From contig CAYHCF010000018.1 in the NCBI GenBank assembly GCA_964355075.1, positions 1 to 64,000 of the forward strand: a DNA stretch of 64,000 nucleotides, given 5' to 3'. The notes beneath the pieces were generated by a model. That model had not been told where the DNA came from. It made no database searches and was given only the letters and a program-made list of their open reading frames with translations. A program made the position numbers and the translations under genes. Below are positions 42,335 through 49,881 of the stretch, piece by piece (positions within the stretch are counted from its first letter, which is position 1; every line of letters starts with the position of its first letter). Origin of the DNA: B1 sp964355075. GTDB taxonomy: Bacteria > Bacteroidota > Bacteroidia > UKL13-3.

Positions 42335-42724
42335 TTAGTTGTTTTTTGATCCCTGGATAATCCAGGTACTGATTAGGTTCAGTTGCTCGGTTGAAAGTGG
42401 AGTAGGAGGCATTAATGTCAATCCGTTTAATCCTTTTAGCTGCTGATATAATATTACATTTAATGGAACAATTATCGTGGAATCAATAAAACCGCCATTT
42501 ACCAAACTGGCGTATGATTTGTCAGTAACCAGGTTTGGCGGTATTTTTCCAGCTGCATGACAACTGGAACTTGTACAGCTGGTTTGCCAGATCGGATTAA
42601 TTTGTGCACTGTAACTTACCGGCACGTTTGGATCAATATAGGGAATGGATAAATAATTCTTCTTACAAGCACCCAAAAAAAGCACTCCTAAAAGCAGCAA
42701 TAAAATTTTGTTTTTTGTTTTCAT
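42335..42724 (-). CDS. Outer-membrane lipoprotein cytochrome c with CX4CH heme motif
   Basis: A 129-residue lipoprotein: signal with lipobox LGAC and acylated Cys20. The core C50-TSSS-C55-H56 is a CX4CH variant of the heme-binding motif. The rest follows a pattern seen in Bacteroidota cytochrome-like lipoproteins: ASLVNGGFID, then LYQQLKG, then LMPPTPLSTEQLNLISTWIIQGSKNN, where LMPP supplies a possible Met ligand. It leads the module B operon. It could be the outer-membrane end of the electron path; heme attachment to the longer motif needs proof. Confidence 0.8.
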   Translation of the reverse strand: MKTKNKILLLLLGVLFLGACKKNYLSIPYIDPNVPVSYSAQINPIWQTSCTSSSCHAAGKIPPNLVTDKSYASLVNGGFIDSTIIVPLNVILYQQLKGLNGLTLMPPTPLSTEQLNLISTWIIQGSKNN

Positions 42725-43133
42725 GATTATTAATTTGTTTTTAATTTAATGATATATATTCTTTTCAAGCTGAGCCAATTTGATTTCTTCTGTCAAAATC
42801 CATTTGTGGGTTAGATAGTAACGGGTAAACGAACACAAGAATAGTATGAATGCTGGGTTAGATTCACCGAAGAGTAACACCATACAGCTATATTATTCAT
42901 CGGGTTTTGAAATCTTATTTATTGTTATTTCCGGACTTCATCTTTCAAGCACAAATATGCTTTCGGTTAATGATCGTGAAAATGATGTAGGTCATTTGGT
43001 CAAATGATTGATTTCACCTTTTTATTTGACAAAAATCATGTTTTAAATAGGCGACAAAAATCATGTTTAAAATACAAAGAATTTTAGGGGGTATTTAAAT
43101 AGCTTGCAAATTTTCACTTTATTTGACAATAAT
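42725..43133. other. Divergent intergenic region between module B and hutI
   Basis: 409 bp containing two direct copies of GACAAAAATCATGTTT-like sequence (43028-43043 and 43053-43068), a TCATTTG-gt-CAAATGA palindrome at 42992-43007 and a TGATATATATTC just upstream of the module B start. A 53-residue ORF (42846-43007) has no supporting features. Confidence 0.55.
43027..43063. promoter_or_regulatory. Tandem candidate CRP/FNR-type sites upstream of module B
   Basis: TGAC-AAAA-ATCA (43027-43038) and CGAC-AAAA-ATCA (43052-43063) are 25 bp apart. Each is one or two bases off the TGAT-N4-ATCA core; on the other strand the first reads TGATTTTTGTCA, close to the module A site. Confidence 0.4.
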
Positions 43134-44387
43134 ATGGAAACAATTCTTTTAAGAAACATAAAATCACTCAGTGGAATTGACGAAAGTGGCAGGATTAAAA
43201 GGTCGGGAAAGGAGATGGATGAATTGATCTCTATTGAAAATGCCTGGCTTCTGATAAAAGATGGCCTTATTGCAGATTATGGTTCAATGACCAATTGTGA
43301 GGGAATAGCTGATTATAACGGATCCAGCATAGATTGCTCAGGTAAGTTTGTACTTCCCTGTTTTGTTGATTCACATACTCACCTTGTGTTTGCGAAAACC
43401 CGTGAAGAAGAATTTGTGATGCGAATCAAAGGTAAATCGTATGAAGAGATTGCAATGGCGGGAGGTGGAATTTTAAATTCTGTCAGAAGGTTGCAGGAAA
43501 TGAGTGAGGACGATCTGTTTAAATCAGCCTTTGCCCGGTTGAATGAGGTAATATCTTTTGGAACAGGCGCTATTGAAATAAAAAGCGGGTATGGTCTATC
43601 CACGGAAGATGAACTGAAAATGCTTCGTGTGATAAAACGCTTAAAGGAAGTTTCTCCTATTACGATCAAAGCTACTTTTTTGGCAGCACATGCTTTTCCG
43701 ACTGAATTCAAGCAGAATCATCCCGGTTACATAGATTTAATTATCAATGAAATGCTGCCAAGGGTTGTAGCTGAAAATTTAGCCGACTATATGGATGTTT
43801 TTTGTGATCAGGGATTTTTTAGTGTAGCGGAAACCAATCAACTGCTTGAGGCTGCAGCTAAATTCGGGTTAAAAGCAAAAATTCATGGAAACGAATTGGG
43901 TTATACGGGTGGGGTTCAGGTGGCCGTAAAAAATAATGCGCTCAGTGTGGATCATTTAGAATATACCGGAGAGGAAGAAATAGCTATCCTGTTAAAAAGC
44001 AATACCATGCCCGTTGCCTTACCCGGCTGTTCCTTTTTTTTAACGATACCTTATGCCCCGCTTCGCAAAATGATTGATGCAGGTTTAGCCGTTTGTCTGG
44101 CCTCCGATTATAATCCCGGAAGCACACCCAACGGAAGAATGGGATTTGTGATTTCGCTGGCTTGCACCCAAATGAAGTTAACGCCCGAAGAAGCTATCAA
44201 TGCCGCCACAATTAATGGAGCCTATGCGCTGGAATTGAGTGAATATTTGGGGTCAATAACAAAAGGAAAGTTAGGAAACGTAATAATTACCAAAGAAATG
44301 CCTTCTCTGGCGTTTTTGCCTTATTGTTTTGGAGTGGATCAGGTTGAACAAACCATTATTAAAGGGAAATCTGTTTCTCTAAAGTAA
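43134..44387 (+). CDS. hutI: Imidazolonepropionase
   Basis: A 417-residue amidohydrolase of histidine degradation that opens the imidazolone ring. Start taken at ATG 43134; the upstream TTG adds ten nonconserved residues. Landmarks: FVDSHTHLVFAKTREEEF, the metal His pair, GGGILNSV, KSGYGLSTEDELKML, HAFPTEF, KIHGNELGYTGG, VDHLEYT and LASDYNPGSTPNGRMGF. No other hut genes are in the window. Its last 29 bp overlap the end of folE on the other strand. Confidence 0.95.
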   Translation: METILLRNIKSLSGIDESGRIKRSGKEMDELISIENAWLLIKDGLIADYGSMTNCEGIADYNGSSIDCSGKFVLPCFVDSHTHLVFAKTREEEFVMRIKGKSYEEIAMAGGGILNSVRRLQEMSEDDLFKSAFARLNEVISFGTGAIEIKSGYGLSTEDELKMLRVIKRLKEVSPITIKATFLAAHAFPTEFKQNHPGYIDLIINEMLPRVVAENLADYMDVFCDQGFFSVAETNQLLEAAAKFGLKAKIHGNELGYTGGVQVAVKNNALSVDHLEYTGEEEIAILLKSNTMPVALPGCSFFLTIPYAPLRKMIDAGLAVCLASDYNPGSTPNGRMGFVISLACTQMKLTPEEAINAATINGAYALELSEYLGSITKGKLGNVIITKEMPSLAFLPYCFGVDQVEQTIIKGKSVSLK

Positions 44388-45066
44388 TCATCCGGATTAA
44401 TTCTTCGCGTGTTTTCATGTCCTGAAATTTTCCGGTGTATTCTGTGGTTATTGTGCTGCTGCTCACATCCTGAACGCCACGCATGGCTACACACATATGA
44501 TCTGCTTCAATGATTACAGCCACATCGTCGGTATTTAAAACTTCTTTTAACATATTGGCAATTTGTACGGTCATGCGTTCCTGAACCTGTGGTCTCTGTG
44601 CAAAATACCTAACGATGCGGTTTAGTTTTGATAATCCAACAACTTTTCCGTTAGGAATATAAGCAACATGTGCTTTACCAATAATCGGAACAAAATGGTG
44701 TTCACAAACGCTGTGAAAAGAAATATTCTTTTCAATCAGCATACTTTTATAATTGTATTTGTTTTCGAACAACCTGGCATGTGGAATTTTCTTAGGGTCC
44801 AGTCCTCTAAACATTTCAGTTACATACATTTTAGCTACGCGGTGGGGCGTACCACTTAAGCTGTCGTCACTCAAATCAAGACCCAGAATAAGCATTATTT
44901 CTTTGAAATGTTTTTCAATCAATTCAATTTTAATTTCATCGTCCAATGCAAACGCATCATCGCGAAGGGGTGTTTCCATTGAGAAAACATAATGTTCATC
45001 ACCAGACTGTTCAAGGTGTAGGGTTTTATTTTCCGCTGTATTCAACGAAGTTTCTTTCTGTTTCAT
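44359..45066 (-). CDS. folE: GTP cyclohydrolase I
   Basis: A 235-residue enzyme that makes dihydroneopterin triphosphate from GTP. The zinc and active-site residues appear in HSVCEHHFVPIIGKAHVAYIPNGKVVGLSKLNRIVRYFAQRPQVQERM and in DHMCVAMRGVQ. The N-terminal about 30 residues before METPLRDDAF are nonconserved, so 44979 is an alternative start; the longer form overlaps queD by 41 bp, suggesting coupling. It supplies folate and, with QueD, queuosine or pterin synthesis. Confidence 0.95.
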   Translation of the reverse strand: MKQKETSLNTAENKTLHLEQSGDEHYVFSMETPLRDDAFALDDEIKIELIEKHFKEIMLILGLDLSDDSLSGTPHRVAKMYVTEMFRGLDPKKIPHARLFENKYNYKSMLIEKNISFHSVCEHHFVPIIGKAHVAYIPNGKVVGLSKLNRIVRYFAQRPQVQERMTVQIANMLKEVLNTDDVAVIIEADHMCVAMRGVQDVSSSTITTEYTGKFQDMKTREELIRMITLEKQISL

Positions 45067-45436
45067 AAAGAGTAATTTTCAATTTTAAATGCGGGTCCAA
45101 TCTTCTTTTTAATAAGTTCCAGATAACCACAGCAATGTTTTCAGTTGTGGTGTTCAGCGACTTAAATTCAACACAATCCAGGTTCAGATTTTTATGGTCA
45201 AATCGGTCTTCTATCTCCTCTACAATCAACTGAGCCAACCATTTCATGTCAATTAAAAAGCCGCTTACCTTATCAATTTCTCCAGTAACGGTTACGATTA
45301 ATTCATAATTATGACCATGAAAATTCGGACTATTGCAAAGACCAAAAAACGTTCTGTTTTTTTCATCACTCCACTCATTTACATGCAAGCGGTGAGCTGC
45401 ATTAAAATGGGCTTTTCTTGATATTGCTATTTCCAT
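45026..45436 (-). CDS. queD: 6-carboxytetrahydropterin synthase
   Basis: A 136-residue PTPS-family protein. Zinc-binding histidines lie in HFNAAHRL and NFHGHNYEL, with the catalytic cysteine in FFGLCNSPNFHGH. The C-terminal part includes DHKNLN and LYETERNFVEY. With FolE downstream it forms the first steps toward queuosine; in some organisms such proteins act in tetrahydropterin synthesis instead. Confidence 0.92.
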   Translation of the reverse strand: MEIAISRKAHFNAAHRLHVNEWSDEKNRTFFGLCNSPNFHGHNYELIVTVTGEIDKVSGFLIDMKWLAQLIVEEIEDRFDHKNLNLDCVEFKSLNTTTENIAVVIWNLLKRRLDPHLKLKITLYETERNFVEYSGK

Positions 45437-45444
45437 TTGGTTGA

Positions 45445-45452
45445 CAAAGGTA
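45445..45452 (-). promoter_or_regulatory. Putative -7 promoter element of queD-folE
   Basis: On the minus strand this reads TACCTTTG, an exact TAnnTTTG match, 9-16 bp upstream of the queD ATG. The leader would be very short. Confidence 0.45.
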
Positions 45453-45594
45453 AGAAAGTTCGATTTATCTCTATGTCTTATTAATGTTACATTTTGATTT
45501 TAGAACTGCCTTTTTTTTTGTATGATTGCGTTGAAAATGTGAAAACGGCATTAAGTGAATAATTAAAATTGTTATTTTTTTATGTTGTTGTTGG

Positions 45595-45602
45595 TATTTT
45601 TG
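45595..45602 (+). promoter_or_regulatory. Putative -7 promoter element upstream of 45622
   Basis: TATTTTTG matches TAnnTTTG, 20-27 bp before the ATG at 45622. Confidence 0.45.
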
Positions 45603-45621
45603 AATTTCTAATCATTAAGTA

Positions 45622-46479
45622 ATGAAAAAACTTATAGCGCTAGTTTGTTTGATTTTTATGGGATTTCAAGCCTTTTCCCAATTTGGAAATTTTAGTAAAA
45701 AATCGGATTTGGAGAGTTTTAAAGACACTAAACTTCTTGTGGTTTTGTATCCGGATAGTGCATATACCTATTCAATTGGCGCAGCGATTGAAAGATATTG
45801 GACATTTACAGCTTTTGAATTTATTGAAGACACCGCGACTCAGAGATATCGAAAAGGGAATTATGCTTTTTTGGTTTTCAGTAAGTCAAAAGGTTCAAAG
45901 AATAAAACCAGAATAGCCAGCTCGGAAGAGGATTTTAATGGACTGGCAATCATCAGAAAATATAGCAGAAGAATTATTCCTGAGAATTTATTGGCCTATG
46001 CATACTGCAATAATTCTATTGATACAGGTGATTGGGCAACTGAGATGACCAGGGCAGTTCAACTACTTAACAACTATTTTAATAATGCTGTTCAGGTTCA
46101 ATCCAATGGAGATTTGAATCCAAAAAAAATGATGAAAGAGTATCCGGGTGATAAATCCGTAATGTTGGATAAAAAACTACTTATTGAAAGCAAACAATTG
46201 GAAATAAACGGGAAAGAAGATGCCGTAACTTTATTTGACGGCGATTTGGAAGAAGTTGAGATTGGAGAAATTCAAAAAGCAATCAAATGGCAGGATGAGA
46301 ATTTCTTATACTATTATTATTCGAAAGACGAAAAGAATTGCAATAAATTGGTAGTAAACGCTCAAAACAGCGAATTAATGTATTTTGACAGGGATGACCC
46401 TAACAAGTGCAAATGCAACGCAAAAGATTTAAAGGCATTAAAAGAAATAAAAGATAAAGCTTCGAAAGGCCGGAAATAG
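45622..46479 (+). CDS. Secreted hypothetical protein
   Basis: A 285-residue protein with a clear signal peptide (residues 1-19, MGFQAFSQ). The mature part is mixed alpha/beta, with a segment LLVVLYPDSAYTYSIGAAIERYW and a lysine-rich end containing NKCKCNAKDLK. It resembles uncharacterised exported proteins of Bacteroidota; I cannot assign a function. It ends 2 bp before the converging TerB-like gene and has its own -7 element upstream. Confidence 0.7.
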   Translation: MKKLIALVCLIFMGFQAFSQFGNFSKKSDLESFKDTKLLVVLYPDSAYTYSIGAAIERYWTFTAFEFIEDTATQRYRKGNYAFLVFSKSKGSKNKTRIASSEEDFNGLAIIRKYSRRIIPENLLAYAYCNNSIDTGDWATEMTRAVQLLNNYFNNAVQVQSNGDLNPKKMMKEYPGDKSVMLDKKLLIESKQLEINGKEDAVTLFDGDLEEVEIGEIQKAIKWQDENFLYYYYSKDEKNCNKLVVNAQNSELMYFDRDDPNKCKCNAKDLKALKEIKDKASKGRK

Positions 46480-46481
46480 GA

Positions 46482-46847
46482 TTATTCCAAGCCCCAGCAA
46501 TCAAATAATGCATTGATGAATACATTTTCTGTTTGCCCCATTTTTTTATCGGCCATTACTACTTTCATAGCAAATGCAATAAGCTTATTTCTTTCTATTG
46601 GCGTGCTGATTTTATAAAATTGTTCGGCAGTTTCGGTAAAATGGCTAAGAAGATTTTCTTCAGGGTTTGCACGTAAAAATGCCTGTTCCTTAATAATATC
46701 TATCGGATCATGAAAATTGGTTTCTAAAAAATCCAATATTACAGAGATTTCAGCTTTTTGTATGGAACCATCGGCAAGACTCAAGGTCATTAAGAGGTGG
46801 AAACCGGCTTCGGTTTTATTCATTTTTGCTATAAACTTGGTAGGCAT
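46482..46847 (-). CDS. TerB-like/DjlA-N-type small protein
   Basis: A 121-residue helical protein. FHLLMTLSLADGSIQKAEISVILDFLE and AFAMKVVMADKKMGQTENVFINALFD are the two repeated A-D-G/A-D-K metal-site helices seen in TerB and DjlA N-terminal domains. I place the start at ATG 46847; a TTG at 46871 would add eight residues. The function is unknown; the family is linked to tellurite resistance and membrane stress but often occurs alone. Confidence 0.7.
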   Translation of the reverse strand: MPTKFIAKMNKTEAGFHLLMTLSLADGSIQKAEISVILDFLETNFHDPIDIIKEQAFLRANPEENLLSHFTETAEQFYKISTPIERNKLIAFAMKVVMADKKMGQTENVFINALFDCWGLE

Positions 46848-46948
46848 ATCAATTGTTTTTTGATGGTTCAATATAATTCTAAATATTTAATAGCCAAATT
46901 AATTTAACATTATTTTTAAATGAATTATTTATTATTCCCATAAGGCTT

Positions 46949-46956
46949 TAAGTTTG
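46949..46956 (+). promoter_or_regulatory. Putative -7 promoter element of the metB-like gene
   Basis: TAAGTTTG matches TAnnTTTG, 16-23 bp upstream of the ATG at 46972. It overlaps the TTG at 46954, arguing against that codon as a start. Confidence 0.55.
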
Positions 46957-46971
46957 CGAAAATATTTCAAT

Positions 46972-48117
46972 ATGAAATTTGCAACCAAAGCGATTCATGC
47001 AGGACAGGAGCCTGACCCAACAACCGGTGCTGTAATGACACCTATCTATCAAACAAGTACCTATTGGCAGGAAAGTCCGGGGAAACACAAGGGGTATGCT
47101 TATGCCCGGGGCAAAAACCCTACCCGGACGGCACTCGAAAAGTGCCTTGCAGCCTTGGAAAATGGAAAACATGGTTTGTGTTTTTCCAGTGGCATGGGTG
47201 CAACAGATGCGGTAATAAAATTGCTTTCTCCGGGTGATGAAGTGATAACGGGTAATGATTTATATGGTGGAACCTACCGAATGTTTACCAAGGTTTTTGC
47301 CAGGTTAGGAATTAAGTTTAACTTTATTGATTTAAGTAAAGCCGGGAATATTATTCCTTATATTAATGCCAATACCAAGCTGTTATGGATTGAAACTCCA
47401 ACTAATCCTACCATGCAGATTGTTGATATTGAAGCTTGTGCTCATATTGCAAAAACACATCATATTACCCTGGCAGTAGACAATACATTTGCATCTCCTT
47501 ATTTGCAAAATCCGCTGGATTTAGGCGCAGATATTGTAATGCACAGTGTTACAAAATATATAGGTGGCCATAGCGATGTGATCATGGGTGCCTTAATAAC
47601 CAATAATGATGACTTACATGAGCAATTGGCTTTTATCCATAATTCTTGTGGTGCAACTCCGGGTCCACAGGATAGTTTTTTGGTGTTAAGAGGGGTAAAA
47701 ACCTTACCCCTTCGTATGAAAGCACATTGTGAAAATGGTGCCATTATTGCCAGGTTTTTAAAGAATCACCCGAAGATTGAAAAAGTATATTGGCCGGGAT
47801 TTGAAGATCATCCAAATCATGACATAGCCAAAAAACAAATGCGGGATTTTGGGGGAATGATTTCAATTGTTTTGAAGGATGCTGATTTGAGCGAAACTTT
47901 TAGAATTTCTTCTTTGTTTAAAGTTTTTACTTTGGCTGAAAGCCTTGGGGGTGTTGAGAGTTTAATTAATCATCCGGCCACCATGACACACGCCTCCATT
48001 CCAAAAGAAGAAAGAGAGAAGGTTGGAGTAGTGGATAATTTATTACGCTTAAGTGTGGGTATAGAAGATATTGAAGATTTATTAGATGATTTGAAAAATG
48101 CTCTTGGTAATGATTAA
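46972..48117 (+). CDS. metB: Cystathionine gamma-synthase/lyase-type PLP enzyme
   Basis: A 381-residue Cys/Met-metabolism PLP enzyme. It begins KFATKAIHAGQEPDPTTGAV and has CFSSGMGATDA, DLYGGTYRMF, WIETPTNPTMQIVDIE, VDNTFASPYLQNPLDLGAD, the PLP lysine in HSVTKYIGGHSDV, and SLGGVESLINHPATMTHAS near the C-terminus. Synthase and lyase members cannot be separated by these motifs alone, so metB is a best guess. The start at 46972 is preferred over the TTG at 46954, which overlaps the promoter element. Confidence 0.9.
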   Translation: MKFATKAIHAGQEPDPTTGAVMTPIYQTSTYWQESPGKHKGYAYARGKNPTRTALEKCLAALENGKHGLCFSSGMGATDAVIKLLSPGDEVITGNDLYGGTYRMFTKVFARLGIKFNFIDLSKAGNIIPYINANTKLLWIETPTNPTMQIVDIEACAHIAKTHHITLAVDNTFASPYLQNPLDLGADIVMHSVTKYIGGHSDVIMGALITNNDDLHEQLAFIHNSCGATPGPQDSFLVLRGVKTLPLRMKAHCENGAIIARFLKNHPKIEKVYWPGFEDHPNHDIAKKQMRDFGGMISIVLKDADLSETFRISSLFKVFTLAESLGGVESLINHPATMTHASIPKEEREKVGVVDNLLRLSVGIEDIEDLLDDLKNALGND

Positions 48118-48244
48118 TAAAATAATCATGCTTACTATGTAAAACTGTGCAACAAAATTATTTCACTTACACTAAATTCACATAGAGTCATTGATTCATC
48201 TGATGTTGTTGTGAAATCGCTAATAGAATAGACAGGAACTAAAT

Positions 48245-49444
48245 TTAGACGTTTTCTTTTTGGAATAAGGCAGGAACTGTTCTCAGAATAATGATGATAT
48301 CGTGCCAAAAGGAATTGTTCTTGGCATATTCATTATCGAGTTCCATTCTTTCTTCTTCACTCATTGCCCCACCTTTTCCTCTTTTGGTAACCTGCCATAA
48401 ACCGGTAATTCCGGCAGGGGCCATAAAGCGTAAAGAAAACTGGTCAGTAGTTAATTTTTCGGCCTCATACAGCGGCAACGGCCTGTTACCAACTATACTC
48501 ATGTCGCCTTTTAATACATTGAAAAGTTGTGGCAATTCATCAATACTGGTATTTCGCATAAACTTGCCAAAACGTGTAATGCGGGGATCGTTCTCAATTT
48601 TAATAAATTTAGAACCATCTTTAATTCGTTTAACCTCACCAAATATTTTTTCGCAAATCATATCGCCATCCATATATAATTTGGAACGACATGGTATTTT
48701 TGCAGCAGCACATTCCTCGCATATATAATTCTTATAATCCTTAATGGGCTCAGAACCGTCCTGATCAACGGTGTATTGGTTTAAATGCTTTAGGTTCTTT
48801 AACATGGATTCAGCTCCCTGCCGCATAGATCTGAATTTATAAAAATCAAATAGATTATAGCCTGAACCTACCCGTTTGGCACCATATAAGACAGGTCCTT
48901 TTGATTCTATAACGATTATTAGTGCAAAAATTAATAAGAAAGGCGACAAAATCAAAAGGGAAAAAATAGATACAAATATATCAAAAATTCTTTTGGCCAG
49001 AGGTATTGAATATCTTGGATAGATTGCCCGTGAATCCAAAATGGATTTATGATATCTTGGAGGATTTTCTATTAAATAGTTGGCACGGGCTAACAAATCA
49101 TCATGGTTAGCATTCTTTTCAAAGATATCAGCAAATTGTTCGAGGAGCGCAATATTTCTGCTGGCATCCGTGATTCTATTCACTATAAGAATGAAAGGAA
49201 CATTTGCCGTTTTAGGAATGTTTTTACAGTTTTTCCGTAGATTTATCCCGTTTGGTCCCAATAAATCTGAATAAGTTACGATTAATTTAACAGGTTCATT
49301 TTTGTTGGTCCATTGGATAAATTGGAAAATATTATCGAAATGGAATATTTCGAAATCTTCTTTAAACAAATGTGAAAATTCCACAATCGAATCAGCATCC
49401 GAAGAAACAAATGCAATCCGGTGCTTTGTGAGATTTTGGTTCAT
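48245..49444 (-). CDS. Receiver-like domain fused to a polyprenyl-phosphate sugar transferase
   Basis: A 399-residue fusion. Residues 1 to about 125 look like a response-regulator receiver: AFVSSDADS at the acidic pocket, Asp60 in VTYSDLLGPNG as possible phosphoacceptor, and Lys110 in IFEKNAN. After a linker, one membrane helix (about 153-180) leads into the bacterial sugar transferase domain with GPVLYGAKRVGSGYNLFDFYKFRSM, then RFGKFMRNTSIDELPQLFNVLKGDMSIVGNRPLP and PAGITGLWQV. An insertion in the catalytic domain carries Cys242, 245, 252 and 264. It starts lipid-linked glycan synthesis and may be switched by phosphorylation. It lies 2 bp after a receiver-only gene. Confidence 0.88.
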   Translation of the reverse strand: MNQNLTKHRIAFVSSDADSIVEFSHLFKEDFEIFHFDNIFQFIQWTNKNEPVKLIVTYSDLLGPNGINLRKNCKNIPKTANVPFILIVNRITDASRNIALLEQFADIFEKNANHDDLLARANYLIENPPRYHKSILDSRAIYPRYSIPLAKRIFDIFVSIFSLLILSPFLLIFALIIVIESKGPVLYGAKRVGSGYNLFDFYKFRSMRQGAESMLKNLKHLNQYTVDQDGSEPIKDYKNYICEECAAAKIPCRSKLYMDGDMICEKIFGEVKRIKDGSKFIKIENDPRITRFGKFMRNTSIDELPQLFNVLKGDMSIVGNRPLPLYEAEKLTTDQFSLRFMAPAGITGLWQVTKRGKGGAMSEEERMELDNEYAKNNSFWHDIIIILRTVPALFQKENV

Positions 49445-49446
49445 GC

Positions 49447-49827
49447 TTATACTTTTTTAATTCGACGGAAAATGTTATCTATACGTGCTTCCAGTTCTTC
49501 AGGATTAAAAGGTTTAATGAGATAATCGTCGGCACCGGCTTTTAAGCATTTTATTTTGTCACTGCTACCTTCATTACCCGAAAGCATTATCATCGGAACA
49601 TCTCTGAAGAATCCGCTTGATCTGATTTGTTTGATAAATTCCAGGCCATTTAATTCAGGCATGTTAACGTCGGCGATTATCACATCAGGAATGATCCCTT
49701 GCTGCATCCATTCCAGCGCTTCTTTGCCATTTTGTTTAGAAACTACATTATAATTTTTGTTGAAATAAAAATCTAATATTTTTAGAATACTTATTTCGTC
49801 ATCTAAAGCGAGTAATGTCTTTTTCAT
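49447..49827 (-). CDS. Single-domain response regulator (receiver only)
   Basis: A 126-residue receiver domain with DDE at residues 9-11, phosphoacceptor Asp53 in IIADVNMPELNG, a Ser in MLSGN and Lys104 in LIKPFNPEELEARI. No output domain. It sits 54 bp downstream of a sigma-54 activator and 2 bp upstream of the receiver-sugar transferase gene, so it may relay phosphate to control polysaccharide synthesis. Confidence 0.92.
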   Translation of the reverse strand: MKKTLLALDDEISILKILDFYFNKNYNVVSKQNGKEALEWMQQGIIPDVIIADVNMPELNGLEFIKQIRSSGFFRDVPMIMLSGNEGSSDKIKCLKAGADDYLIKPFNPEELEARIDNIFRRIKKV

Positions 49828-49881
49828 AGTATTTCTTTTTCTTTTATTTTTCCTTAAATCTCAAAACCGGTTCAGGCATTA

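Noticed and set aside
33439..42724. Alternative complex III
   Set aside because: NrfD, FeS and small cytochrome c proteins are present, but the multiheme ActA and the large ActB fusion are missing, and the FeS proteins are separate Tat-exported polypeptides.
42846..43007. 53-codon ORF in the spacer between module B and hutI
   Set aside because: No signal, motif or promoter supports it, and it runs through a likely regulatory region with palindromes.
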